Source of the DNA: Stephanodiscus triporus
Taxonomy: Eukaryota > Bacillariophyta > Thalassiosirophyceae > Thalassiosirales > Thalassiosiraceae
Assembly (NCBI GenBank): GCA_036939755.1
Contig: JALLAZ010000255.1
Coordinates: forward strand, 1 to 18,842
Length of the DNA stretch: 18,842 nt
Reading direction: 5' to 3'
The notes beneath the pieces were generated by a model that worked only from the letters and a program-made list of their open reading frames with translations, made no database searches and was not told the origin of the DNA. The stretch's first letter is position 1; each line of letters starts with the position of its first letter. Positions 1 to 11,972 of this stretch are shown here, one piece after another. The translations under genes and the position numbers were made by a program.

Positions 1-186
1 ATCCATCTTCATTGTAATGAAATCCTCATCTTCCCACAATTTGCCAGCTGTGGCATGATTTTTCATCCGTGCTTGTGCCTTGGCCTGCTGATATTGGGCA
101 TAGATTAAAACTTGCTTCATTGTCTTTCCAATGCCAATGGTAGTATCAATGGTAGTTTTGACTGCCTTGACCTGCTTCCAATTTCT
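1..186 (-). other. Possible partial open frame running off the left edge
   Basis: On the minus strand a frame is open from just after a TAG at 189-187 down to base 1, about 62 codons. It is lysine- and glutamine-rich and ends with the peptide KLWEDEDFITMKMD at the edge. I recognise no domain. It could be the start of an exon or a decayed mobile-element gene that continues outside the window, or chance. The amino-acid composition looks more protein-like than the neighbouring frames, but that is the only support. Confidence 0.2.
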
Positions 187-939
187 CTAACCCTAACCAG
201 CATTTGCTTTCTTGACCTTGCAATCCTTGATCTCTTTTTCTTGAATCTTGAATCGTAGCACATGCAATGAAGCCTTCAATCATACTTTGATCAATGTATA
301 GGCACACCGACAACTGGTCTGGAGCACAAGCAAGAAGGATATCAGATATCATGGAAGAAGGTGCCTCATCTAACGTAGGTACTCTGAAGTCCCTTTCTCA
401 AGATATATCAAATGCTGGATGCATGCTGTTTGCAGCACACTCCTCCACTACCATGCCCACCCATGCACACTTGGCATCGTGCGATGCTAATATTCCCAGG
501 AAGATGATTGCATTAGAATTAGAGTTCTTGGATCATCTTCTGGTACAGGTTTGCATGGCCAGCAGAGAAAGTGCTTTGCGTGGATGCCACAGCCACATAT
601 CATGTGTGTCCACGTATCATGTAGCTCCTCCATTGAACAGATAACATGCCAAGTCAGCTTGGGATTCTCGTTGCAGTCAGTAAGCACATAGGTGCCGAAA
701 ATGTTCATCTGCCGATCGGGATTGGAAGTTGTGTGGAAATCATCAATTACTCAATGACACCGCTAAAACTGTCCTCCTCAGACTTAGAATCTGATGCTGC
801 TGATGCCGCCATTGGTGCTTCTTGTGAAGCTTCAGCATGCTTGTCACTGACTTGGCCATTATTTGCTCTATTTTCATGTCCAACAGACCGGGGTCTACCA
901 GCAGTTGTCAAAAAGGGGAGCAGAGTTTTGTCAGCGTTT
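187..939. other. Region without a recognisable gene
   Basis: Short open frames occur on both strands, but none gives a product I recognise and each is broken by stops within about 70-120 codons. A minus-strand frame at 708-487 contains several Cys, His and Trp residues and could be a decayed transposase remnant, but I see no DDE motif or zinc-finger spacing to support this. I see no tRNA or other RNA gene here. Confidence 0.35.
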
Positions 940-1028
940 AATGCGGAGCGCGAGAAAATAGCTAGGAAAATTCTCTTTTTGTGTGGATTCCTATTTTTTT
1001 CAGTACCAAAAAATGCTCGCTCCGCATT
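940..1028. repeat. Inverted repeat with 11 bp arms
   Basis: The arm aatgcggagcg at 940-950 is repeated as its exact reverse complement at 1018-1028, with a 67 bp spacer. The flanks also pair partly (gtca near 930, tgac near 1030). It may be a small hairpin element or a decayed MITE. No ORF with transposase features accompanies it. Confidence 0.5.
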
Positions 1029-1054
1029 TTGACAAGGAAAATTGGCATGATGAT

Positions 1055-1131
1055 TCCTCGCCATCCTACTAATCGGCTTAATCAATAGATAGGGTGTTTT
1101 GAGCCGATTGGGCATTTTAGGATGGCGAGGA
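1055..1131. repeat. Imperfect hairpin with 14 + 8 bp arms
   Basis: tcctcgccatccta at 1055-1068 pairs perfectly with 1118-1131. Inside it, aatcggct at 1071-1078 pairs with agccgatt at 1102-1109. This gives a 77 bp stem with one asymmetric bulge and a loop of about 23 bp. It lies about 200 bp upstream of the glycosyltransferase start, beside another inverted repeat at 940-1028. A MITE-like element or a 5'-flanking structure are both possible. Confidence 0.55.
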
Positions 1132-1336
1132 TCGAAGAATTGAACTCGTTGAGGGAGGTCATCGCCGCCCTCTTTCATCCGAAATTTTGCCATGGTGAGA
1201 GCACGGCGGTGCCGTCCCAAAAGAGTCCTGTTTAGGGAACGACGCTTGGTACTAGCTACGTAGGAATTCAAAATTGTATGATATCCTTTTTTTTCGTGAA
1301 GCCCACTGTACATACCACTTCGGAAATAGTAGCATC

Positions 1337-2674
1337 ATGGCGGGGGAAATGTCAAAACAACTGTCCAAGTTGGTATGCCTCCTGGGGATGGCTTCAATCA
1401 TCACGGGATTGATAAACCTGTACCTGTTCACTCTCTTTACGCAATCGCCACTGATATCTCTTCATGGTGGCATCTTCAGCAAACATTCTCCTGCCGCGAC
1501 CATTGTTAACCAACAATTGATGCCCTTTTTGCACGTCTGTGATCTATTTGATGTTAGAAAGTATTATTCACCTTCTTTCATAAACAATAGCAACCGAACA
1601 ATTTTATATCAATTTAGTGGGGAACGAGGGCAGGGTGTGGGGCAAGGGATTCGTGGCGCTGAAGGTGAGATGTCCAGTCCCATAAGCTTTGCCTTGGCGT
1701 ATTATTGGATATCTCTTGTTCCTTATTAGGTTCAATAAACTCTATCTTTTATACCTTGAACAGGTGCGTATGGACTCTCAATCTTATGCGGTAGAACGTT
1801 CCAAATGCAGTTTAATGTTGGTTCGTATCATCTAGAAGATGTAATTAACAATGGAAGTGCAATGTGGTGGTCTGCACCAGAAAGACAAACATCTACGAAA
1901 GCCTGGTTACTATGGAACTTTGGACAGACAGATACAATGGAGGAAATTCTACAATCATGTAAATCTGATTCGGATGAATTGATTCTTCAGGGCAACATGT
2001 TCCCGGAGGTCAATGTTGAGATTGACCTCAACATTCCATCTTTGTTTGATATCAAGAACTTCGACAACAGGTCACTGTTTGTCCCAGATCTTGCCTCTCG
2101 CCTAGATTTTATTCACGTTCTAAAGGGATGCGCATGGAGGTATCTGTCACCACCAGCATCACGCAAGGAAAGAATCCATGTTGCTCACCTTCGCACCGGT
2201 GATATTGCGTATGGTATGACTGAAAAACGGGATATTGTTCAGTTGACGGGCAATGACAATACTGGGATAAATGCTGCAAAGAGTGCTCTCAGCTGTATTG
2301 AAAACACACTTTCTCCTCCTTGTCACGTCGTCTTCATTTCAGACTCGAGGGATGCTCGCATGTTTGCAAAAGATCAATATCAAGGACAATGCAACGTTAG
2401 TATTTCAAAAGCCATCGATGCGCGCATAGGTTTGAATTTGGAGCAGACCCGTGACATGTGGAATGATTTTGTAGTGATGAGTTCTGCAAGTCATATTGTG
2501 TACACACAAAGCGCTTTGTCCGAAGCTGCCGCTGACATCTTTTTGGATTCTACTAGACACCGTTGGAGTTTGGAGAATGAAATTCGGTCAAATAATATGT
2601 GTCGTGTTTATAACAAATCCCACCATCCTGACTTGAAATTTGATGGACGGCTTAGACTTTTCTTGGAAGGCTGA
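1337..2674 (+). CDS. Type II membrane glycosyltransferase, fucosyltransferase-like
   Basis: The gene has two exons, 1337-1664 and 1764-2674, joined across a 99 bp GT-AG intron in phase 1, giving about 412 residues. The ATG at 1337 has A at -3 and G at +4. Residues about 11-35 form one hydrophobic segment after a short basic N-terminus, typical of a Golgi signal anchor. The splice joins the glycine-rich motif GQGVGQGIRGA to AYGLSILCGRTFQMQF, the arrangement seen at the N-terminus of several fucosyltransferase families. Further on are HLRTGD (about 251-256), which fits the HxRxGD motif, then VVFISDS (about 298-304) and a C-terminal SSASHIVYTQSALSEAA segment (about 347-365) of the kind that contacts GDP-sugar. 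It probably transfers fucose or a related sugar to glycans in the Golgi. Donor and acceptor are inferred. It is convergent with the PH-domain gene. Confidence 0.65.
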
Positions 2675-2982
2675 TGTGCTGTGGACACAGGTAAAGGACT
2701 TATGGATTGAATGCAGAGGGACGAGGTGAGGAGGGCCTGTGGCATATCCTAAAAATAGATATTCATTATGCAGTAATTATTTAGGATTTCATATCGTTCG
2801 TCAGACCGAAGAAAAAGACAACAGCATAATGCGATGAAGGCGACATATGGAAACGAATGCTTCACGTGGGAAAGATGATTACTCGATCTCTCATGATTAT
2901 CCTAACCTTCGGCGGTTATGTTGTGATCCCGACATTCCACAGTGATACCCGGTCGTTCAGACAACAGACGTCAAGATTCAAG
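2675..2982. other. Convergent intergenic region with small hairpin
   Basis: This 308 bp stretch lies between the stop of the glycosyltransferase and the stop of the PH-domain gene and presumably carries both 3' UTRs. It contains an 8 bp inverted repeat, atcctaaa at 2746-2753 and tttaggat at 2780-2787, in an AT-rich setting. I see no further coding sequence. Confidence 0.5.
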
Positions 2983-4903
2983 TCAAAGCACCTCTAGGTG
3001 AACAACTTCATCTCCCCTGAATATTCTTCCGTTTGGACCACCAGTAAGAGTAAACCTCTGGACAAATGTGGTCCGAAGCGCCCTGGTATTAGATAGAAGA
3101 AATAACAAGGTAAATCTTAGCACGAAGCAAACCAACCATACTGAAGTTGTCAACTTACGCCCAAGTATCGCTGCTTTCAACTCCTGATGGATCTGCTGTG
3201 CAAATCTTATACTCAGTGCAGACATTCACAATGGCATCAACTGTATGACACGTAGTTCCAAATGTATTATGGTGTGGACTGGTGGCATATTTTCCCTCTT
3301 GACAACCTAAAAAAGAATCAGCTGATTTTTTCATAGAAATGTGCCATATGATGAAGTTGAATTCATCCTCAAATAAATATTCCCGGATGATTTGACCATC
3401 ATTTGTTGCAACATTTACAATTCCTCCTGTTACAGATTCATCTGGATGTTTAATATATTTTGACTTTTGTACGAGGTGGGATGAGCTGTCAATCTTAGCT
3501 CCTTGTAGCATAACCTTCTCTAGCAATTCATGCGGTTTTGGATCAGCCGCTGAATAACAATACAGCACACTGTTTGATAGAACCATGTACTGTCTCTTCC
3601 ATGGTTCGCCGGAGTTTTTTCGAGAAATTGCCCAGCCACATTCTGTTATGCCTGCCTCTTCAATCCCCTTTTGTTGACACCTAGTGGACACCTTAACCGA
3701 TATTGGGCTTGCTTCCGTTGAAGAGGGACAGAGAACGACAAGGGTTCTATTCAGACATAAATTTTCCAGGCAAAAATAAGAATCACCACCGCTGCGCGTC
3801 CGATCGCACGCCAGCAGGATATCCCGAGCATATGAAATGGCCTGCACTTCTGTTATTATGTCCAACTGCGAGCTGACGTGATTCCCTAAAATATGTTGAG
3901 TAAGCTGCCCAACTACTCGTTCAGGGCCGTTTAACGAATCGCCTTTTATAACCTCCCCATTGATCTCGACCGAATCACGAAGTAAATCCTTCCATAATTG
4001 ATCAATACCAGAAGATATTTCAGTCTCTACGAATGATGCGGCGGGTGTATCGTCTACTTGCGACTTGATCCATTGAACGGGCACAGTGATGGATTTGCCG
4101 CGGAGACAAGACAACGCGCCCAAATATTGATCCTTTGAATCCGCCGCCTGGGTTGCTGCTCTAATTTCCAAGTATTGCTCTAAAAATTCTCTGTATGGCG
4201 AATTCGGAGGCACGTTATTGCCCTTTTTCTTTCGATTCTTCCCATCAACGTGCTCAACTTGATACTCTAAGAAGTTGTCACCTCTAGTTACAGAAGCACC
4301 AATCATTGCATTATGAATGGCCTGAATCCAAATGAGTCGCTCTTCTGGTGATTTTGCCATCCATAAACGACGCGATCCTCCCTGGATCCTTAACTCGAAG
4401 ACAGCCCCTCCGGAATGTTTTACGGGTCGACATGTACACGACGCCGCCGTCAACGGTAAATCTTTTCGCCTGACGGCAGTTATCTTCCTGTCATTATTGT
4501 GACTGCTGCTGCTGCCCTGCTTGTCAGCATCATCAAAGTAACACAACGTGCCTCTCCTCAATTCTACAATTTTCGTCCTCCAAAGCCCCATTCTACGCGA
4601 TGCCTTCTTTAAATGGCCAACCTTTATTGTTTTGGAACTATTCGCGTAGGCATCAATCGTAAGTCTATCTCGCTCGTTCAGCAAAGCCAGAACTGCGCGG
4701 AGGAATATTCTGTGTTCGATGGCGAAATCCTGCGCCATCCCCATTGCCTGCGGTTCCTCCAAGGGACGATCATCCCCGGATATTTCCGGCGAAGATGCTT
4801 CGTTGTCAGCTTTCTTGGCGGACAACTTGGTTTCGGATAGCAAAATATCGACCTCGCCAACGTCGCAATTCATACCAGCGATGCAAGCAAGGACAGGATC
4901 CAT
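2983..4903 (-). CDS. Protein with two PH domains
   Basis: The gene has two exons, 4903-3159 and 3082-2983, separated by a 76 bp intron with GTAAGT donor and CCAG acceptor (phase 2), giving about 614 residues. The ATG at 4903 has G at -3 and G at +4. Residues about 91-200 form a pleckstrin-homology domain: a basic strand (KVGHLKKASRRMGLWRTK), then CYFDD, and the closing helix with the diagnostic Trp (EERLIWIQAIHNAM). A second PH domain lies at about 419-528, from CGWAISRKNSGEPWKRQYMV to FNFIIWHISMKK. PH domains bind phosphoinositides or proteins, so a membrane-recruited signalling or trafficking adaptor is likely. The roughly 220 residues between the domains match no catalytic fold I know. The short last exon adds 32 residues ending in EVVHLEVL. 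It is convergent with the glycosyltransferase and divergent from the TFIIIC gene. Confidence 0.75.
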
Positions 4904-4943
4904 CACGTACGATGAAGACAGCGCCTTCCTTGTCTGTTAACTA

Positions 4944-4959
4944 TGTATCGTACGATACA
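4944..4959. promoter_or_regulatory. Perfect 16 bp palindrome, candidate factor site
   Basis: The sequence tgtatcgtacgataca is identical to its own reverse complement. It sits 41 bp upstream of the PH-domain start codon, within the divergent promoter. Such symmetry suits a homodimeric transcription factor, but the factor is unknown. Confidence 0.45.
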
Positions 4960-5114
4960 CCGTTTGACCACCACCTCCACAATTTTTTATTGTCAGAAGA
5001 CGTACTTACAGTACATCGTGTATGGTTATGGTAGATATCGAGAACCTCCGGTAGATATCTAGAGAGACCACGTAGGAATAGTATATTTCTTTTTTGAGCT
5101 GCTGGGGCCTGGGG

Positions 5115-5225
5115 CACCCATATCTGCAACCAGGTAGTTACTGTCACTACCTAGCGGTGTAGGGTGACAGGAAACTTAGTAGGTAGTTACAGTACAGTCG
5201 CTGGCCTGGTATGCAGATATGGGTG
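5115..5225. repeat. Inverted repeat, 20 bp arms, upstream of TFIIIC start
   Basis: cacccatatctgca at 5115-5128 is the exact reverse complement of 5212-5225. The match extends through accagg (5129-5134) and cctggt (5205-5210) with one bulged base at 5211. The 70 bp between the arms hold two copies of aggtagttac. The right arm covers an upstream in-frame ATG (5219) of the TFIIIC gene. It may be a MITE remnant or an RNA hairpin in the 5' UTR. Confidence 0.55.
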
Positions 5226-5299
5226 GGCCTGGGGATGGATGGAGCGGTAAGAGAGTTTCCTCCCTCACGAAGAGCCAGCAACACGAAGTTCAACAAACG

Positions 5300-8200
5300 A
5301 TGTCGAAAGACACCGCTTGTGGTAATGGCGGAACCGCCAAGTCTGCAGACGTGGCGACTGCCGCCGCCGCCGCCTCTGCCGCCGCGCGTGTCGAGGTCTT
5401 TGATGCCCTCCGCGCCGAAATGGATTTCGCCGATTATGCCAGGGGTCAATCTGGACAAAGGGTCAAACGCGTGCCTCGGAATCTGGCGCCCACGCGAACG
5501 ACCAAGCGGAGGGCGTTGCAGGAAAAGGATGTGATGGAGATGGCGATCGAGGTCGATGACGATGAAGATTGGCCTGACGGAGAAACCAAGGGAAGGAGGA
5601 AGCGATTGCGTGGGTCCAGGGCGGCGTTTGATGTTGCGGTCATTAAGAGCATGCCGGCGCTGCCGAATATCAGAAAGTGGGAGGAGGATACGAAAAACGG
5701 CGCAAGAGAAGCGAGATCGAAGGAAGACGAAGACAATTGTGAAGCTATAAACGAAGTGCTAGATGAACGATATGAGATGTTAAAAGAAGTTGCAGCATTG
5801 GGGATTGATTTGGGGCTTGATGAGGCTGACAAATTAGGAGAAGATTCCGAAGAGATAGGCGAAGCGGATGGTTCGAGTGATGACGACATCAATTCAATAA
5901 ATGAGTGCGATGAAAATGGGGACGAGCAAGATGAGAAAGAATTCAAAAGAAATTCTCCAAACGTCTCACTCTCAAAGAATGGGTTAATGAAACCTAAGAA
6001 GCGTTTGATGCATCGACTTCGTGAGTTTGCTTCACAGCGTTTGGCGGAAAAACACGGTGAGGCCATCGGAGCTCACATAAGAGGGATGTCTGAAACAGCC
6101 GTGCAGAAGCTGCGAGAGGTAAGCAACCTTTTTTCCATTAGAGTCTGTTTCATCTCATCGACCCAGTGCCATCGTAGTCCGACTTGACGCCAGTCCCTAA
6201 TTTCACCAGCTTTCGCTCGTTCATTGTTATCACAAAGGTTGCAAAGTCGGCTCCTGGGGCGCCGCAAGTTTATTCAAGTCTAGGAATGGTGTTTGAAAGC
6301 ATGCTCACTGAAGCTGAGGGACGGCGAGATTCACGTGAGCATGGAGATGATGGGGAGGCGGGAAATAATTCACAGTCAAACTCTCTCATATGTCGTATGG
6401 AACTAGCTCAAAAAGCATACGCGTCTTACCACGTCGCGTCGCTTTTAACGAAACGGGATTTCGTTTTATGGGAACGCAGTGGTGATGCTGCTATAAAGGT
6501 TGCACAGATTTACTCCGAAATCATTGTCCGTATGACAAAGAATCAAGACATTAACCCAAACGTCAGTGCACATTCTAATACAAGCGACTTCATTTCAACG
6601 CACAAAGGTTTTGACCCAAATGCTGGTCCGGAAGAATGGCGCTCTCATCAGAAGATATGGATGGAAAATGCCCTTTCAGCTTATCAGTCTTCAGACAAGC
6701 TACGACCTCCTGGAGTCGACGTTCCATGTAAGTTGGCGCAAGTGCACATGACCCTCGGTAGCTACATGGAAGCATTATCAATATTGACAGATTTGAGAAA
6801 CAAGGCGAGTGGGGAGTCATCAGGTGACAATGATAAACCAGATATAGTGACACGGCATTCAGAGATGGAAGGATCCTATCCCTGTTGGCTTTTGTACTCA
6901 GATCTCATGATGAAAATCGGGTATGAATGTAAACAGTGGAATGAGGGTGCTTATACTAGCCAAAATTACATGTTCAAGAGATGGCTTAAAAAGAATTCAA
7001 AAGAATTCGACTGGGGCGAGCGAAGGGTTCAGGCTCTTTGTCTGGCATTAGAAGCTGCGGCTGGGTCAGCATCGTGCGCTAAGCTTATTGGATGGATGAG
7101 GAAACGGGCAAAGAAGTATTCATTAGAGAAAATAGACATAGATATTGAGAATGGCAATTATAGCAACGCTGGAGATAGTCATTTAGAAAAGGAACAGGAG
7201 AACAATGTCACTGACGAGGATGCATTATGTGCAAAAATATCCACGTATGAGGAGGAACGGACGAAGCTCCTTCACAGGAACAAGATGGAGTTACAGATTT
7301 ACGATCGGAAGACAAAGGAAATGAATCTTGTCGCGGGATCCCATGTATTTAAGAACAGAATCTCCTCCCGCCAAGCATTGCTCGAAAAGCATAGAACATC
7401 CATGAAGGAATTGGCAATAAGACAATACACCGAAAAAGAGCAGAGCACTCCTGCTGCAAATGAACATTTTGATGAATTCGATTTCACTACAGAGTCATTG
7501 CCCATTCAGGGATCATTTGCTACTGTCTATGATATCGCTGCCTTGCTCGTTAAGCAATGCATTGAACTTAATCTTTTCGATGGCGGATTACTTGCAATTC
7601 AATCAGTTTTAGATTATTCAAAAGAACGAGTGTCACGGTACCAAAGACGGTTAGAGAGGGAAAACGAGAAGCCCCAAATTACAGAGCATGGATTGGTTCA
7701 ATCTGGCTTTAAACATGATCAGATCAATTTCGAGTCAGACGACAGTGAGGACGATGAACTTGGGACTTATCTTTCGGATGACGAAAAACTCGAGCAATCT
7801 GGAGCTTTGCAGTCATTGAAAAGCGTGAGTCTTCCGCTTGACATAAGAGCAATGCATGCGGTTTGTCTCCTAGGTGTTGGAGGGCAAGATTATATTGCTC
7901 TTAATTTTTTGGAGCAAGTTATCATGTCAAATGAAATTGATGTATTCTGCGATGATGATGTTATTCACGACGACAGCCTTGCTAGCGATCCTAGTTGGAT
8001 GGCCTTTTCGAAAAACTTCAACGCTCCTGTCAACAAGTCTTTTGTACTCGCTTGCGTAGCTAATCTGGTAGCAGGAGGTGTAGAAGCAGAAGATCAGGAT
8101 CGGTCAAAACGCGTGCTTAGAATTTTCCGAAAGCATTTGCGCGAGGTGGACTATAATCAAGGGAAGAATCAGGGAATTGAAGGGGCTATCACAAGCTCCA

Positions 8201-10448
8201 AGGAACCGGACAGGGCGCACACAATGAAAGTACTTCTTGCAACGTTGAAATTGATGATTCATTGTACCAAAAAGGACCTAGCTGCCTTAAATGAACCTGG
8301 GAAGGACGAAAGCAAGGTTATTGAAAAAGCTGTGATTGACTCGATGTACACGATTCAGACGATGCTGCGTTTCCACCATGAATTCTGGAAGCCGTGCTAC
8401 TCCGACTGGTCGTTACCTGATTTCAGCATTGATGTGAGTCTTTATGTGATCAAGTTTCCCTTTGTTCTCCTATGGCCTTACCCTGACGCGCCGACTTATG
8501 TTTCCCCACAGATGGTATCCATTTTGAGTGGGGCGTTATCTATCCTGGTGCAGGCTGGTGAAAATAAAAAAGAGGCAGACTTTGTCAGAGTTGCATTTAC
8601 TAAGGCGAAGCACCTGATATCGATCATTTGCCACGCAGACAATGTAGCCTCAAAGCAGTCCACAAAGAAGAATTTCGAATCGTTGCGATCATTCCCTCTG
8701 CCTCATCTTTGGCAGACCAGCGTACATATGAAGATTTCTCTGAGAGCATACAATCTATGCGTTGCTTGCTGCGTTTCAGCATTCTCCGGATGGGAACCCA
8801 GTGAATTCAATCTGGATAACCTTCGTAACAGTGATGTCAATTTTTTTGGAGTAACACTAGAAGGCCAATGGGTATCTGGTAAGGTGGCTCAAGTACCTGT
8901 ATTTTTGAGCAATCATCGCAATCTCATGCACATGCCACTCTTGTTTCGCCGTTGTCAGGTTTTCTAACCAATAGTGTAGCTTCTTCTGTTGCCGAACAAT
9001 GGGAACGCCTGTCAGCAATTCTTCCAGAATTAGAGATTCTCCCATTTGAACGATATCTCGAAGAGCGCAAAAGGACGAGTTGGTACCAAAAAGTCATGGG
9101 AACCATTGAGAAACAAAGCATTGATTCTAAGAAAATACAGTCGTACGGAGAAGACGACGGCATCAAGGCTCTGCTCTTATTTTCGAGCTTGTGCCTAATT
9201 GCAGCTGAAGGAAGCCAAGGTGATGAAAAAGATGAACTTCTAGGTTTTTCATTATCGGTTCTGTTACCTATCGTAAGTCGCTGCGCATCTTGACATATGT
9301 GACTTCTAATACCAAACAGCATCTCACCCCCACATGTTACAATAATTCATTGGTAGACACAATTTTGTACTGATAAGCAAGTTTGGCAATCTACAATAGG
9401 CAGCCTCTGCATTGGTCCCAGGAATAATACCAAAGTAGATTACTACCTTGATGAGCATTGCAATTGGCTAGGGCCAACCAAGACACAACAAGGACAAGTG
9501 CAAAACACAAATAAAACTCAGAGATTGCCACGGCCGTCAAAGGTTGAAAGACCACACCGACGACTGCCGCAGCCTACTTATGTTGTGAAAGTACCAACTT
9601 CTGTATTACTTAAGCTGTGGATAACAAATGGTGTACAGCGAAACAGACGAGATGAAGTCGCTCGACTTTCAATGATGAGGGTAGACGATGCTATGAAAAA
9701 TCTTCGCAAATCTCGTACTCTGAATTCTCTCGAACGTGCGAGCATTGATGTAGCCGTGGCGTTGATTGCTCTTACAGCCTTTGATGAGTGTGAGAACCCT
9801 TTTGTGTGCTTGCAACAAGCTGCCATGTTTGCAGGTTTAGGTTCCAAACGAGGCAACAACGACGAGGCATTCAAGAGATTTCTCCCGATGAAGGAAAAAT
9901 GTAGTCCTTTGGAGGCTTTGAACATCCTTGGTCGAGCCGACTGCCTCAGGGCAATACATTTTTTGAATGAGGCGCAGTACCTGTGTGCTTGGGTTGCATC
10001 AGTGTGTCATTCTCACCGCGATCACCTGCAAGCGAATCTGCCTTGGAATTCTCGATGGCATGTAGTTCGAATCATGACTTACACAGTCTCATCAACTATT
10101 GAAGAGACCTCCGCAGCATTGTATCAAGATACCGCAATGCGCGAGTGGGATGAGATTGCAAAGGAGGAAATTCGATGTGGCAAATCTGACGCTCTTGTCC
10201 TTGTAAGTGCAAACCCGAGTGAAGCAATACACAATGCGCCTCTTGAAGGAGAAAAAATGTTGCCGAATGATGAGGGTTATCAAGATGGAATCAATGGTGA
10301 ATATTACCAAGATGGCCACAGTGTTTTCGACAGCTCAAATGCAGAGCAAAATTACTTTGAGGAGGGCCAATCGACTATTGAAGGACTAGCTCGCGAAGAC
10401 GACGATGATTATGACCCGTACGACGGGATCGAAGTGGTTGGAGTTTAG
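5300..10448 (+). CDS. GTF3C3: TFIIIC subunit, tau131/GTF3C3 (Tfc4) type, five exons
   Basis: The exons are 5300-6118, 6238-8433, 8512-8878, 8959-9272 and 9357-10448. The introns are 119, 78, 80 and 84 bp, all GT-AG, and the product is about 1595 residues. An in-frame ATG at 5219 would add 27 residues. This is the TPR subunit of TFIIIC that reads the tRNA gene A box and recruits TFIIIB for RNA polymerase III. Residues about 180-215 are highly acidic, as in the family. TPR-like helices follow at about 266-296 (VAKSAPGAPQVYSSLGMVFE), 432-458 (CKLAQVHMTLGSYMEALSIL) and 699-730. At about 804 is LPLDIRAMHAVCLL, matching the conserved P-[IL]-D-I block of tau131/GTF3C3. At 1595 residues it is longer than yeast (1025) or human (886). 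The extra length includes a well-ordered C-terminal region at about 1357-1454 and an acidic tail. Exon 5 is joined on splice phase and intron size, not on homology. Confidence 0.7.
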
Positions 10449-10544
10449 GTTTATTGCAGATGTTAATATTTTTCATATGATACTCCATGAACAAATAAAC
10501 AGATTCTCAGTCAAGGGGCGTGGCCAGGTCACTCAAAATATAAT
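10449..10544. other. Short convergent 3' region of TFIIIC and flavodoxin genes
   Basis: Only 96 bp separate the two stop codons. An aataaa hexamer at 10494-10499 could serve as the polyadenylation signal of the TFIIIC transcript. The 3' ends of the two mRNAs probably overlap. Confidence 0.4.
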
Positions 10545-11779
<1,235 letters not shown>

Positions 11780-11972
11780 GTAACTCGGTGATAGGATAGG
11801 AGAAAGCGGAACCCAAATATCCAATTGAGCAAATTCTTTCGGTGGATATTGTGGCTTTTGAGCTATCTTTGCTCCAAAAAATTTATGGTCGAGCAGAGGG
11901 ACGAAAGTTTAATACGGATTCCCATGTGAAGATTTGCACTCGAGTCTAGAGTAAGAGATAAAGTCTGAGGCG
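11780..11972. promoter_or_regulatory. Divergent promoter, flavodoxin and amidohydrolase
   Basis: These 193 bp separate the two start codons. They contain a CCAAT-like tccaattg near 11820 and an imperfect inverted repeat formed by ttttgagc and gctccaaaa around 11850-11880. I see no clear TATA box. Co-regulation of the two genes is possible but not shown. Confidence 0.4.

Larger units (their letters stand above)
4904..5299. promoter_or_regulatory. Divergent promoter region between PH-domain and TFIIIC genes
   Basis: The 396 bp between the two start codons must hold both promoters. It carries a 16 bp palindrome (4944-4959), a direct repeat ggtagatatc at 5030-5039 and 5050-5059, a direct repeat aggtagttac at 5132-5141 and 5181-5190, and a long inverted repeat (5115-5225). 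I see no convincing TATA box in either direction. Confidence 0.55.

Noticed and set aside
187..198. ctaaccctaacc, resembling telomere repeat CCCTAA
   Set aside because: Only about two units, inside ordinary sequence with genes nearby; too short to mark a telomere.
747..1313. Minus-strand 188-codon ORF
   Set aside because: It spans both inverted repeats, has no recognisable domain and changes character several times along its length; chance openness is more likely.
5446..6066. Minus-strand 206-codon Ser-rich ORF over TFIIIC exon 1
   Set aside because: It is the antisense of an acidic, Glu/Asp-rich coding exon, which always reads Ser/Phe-rich on the opposite strand.
9498..10448. Separate gene downstream of TFIIIC
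   Set aside because: The frame is open back to 9357, directly after a TAG acceptor; splicing from 9273 gives an 84 bp intron and keeps phase 0, so it is better read as exon 5. A short alternative acceptor at 9319 would end the protein at 9371-9373.
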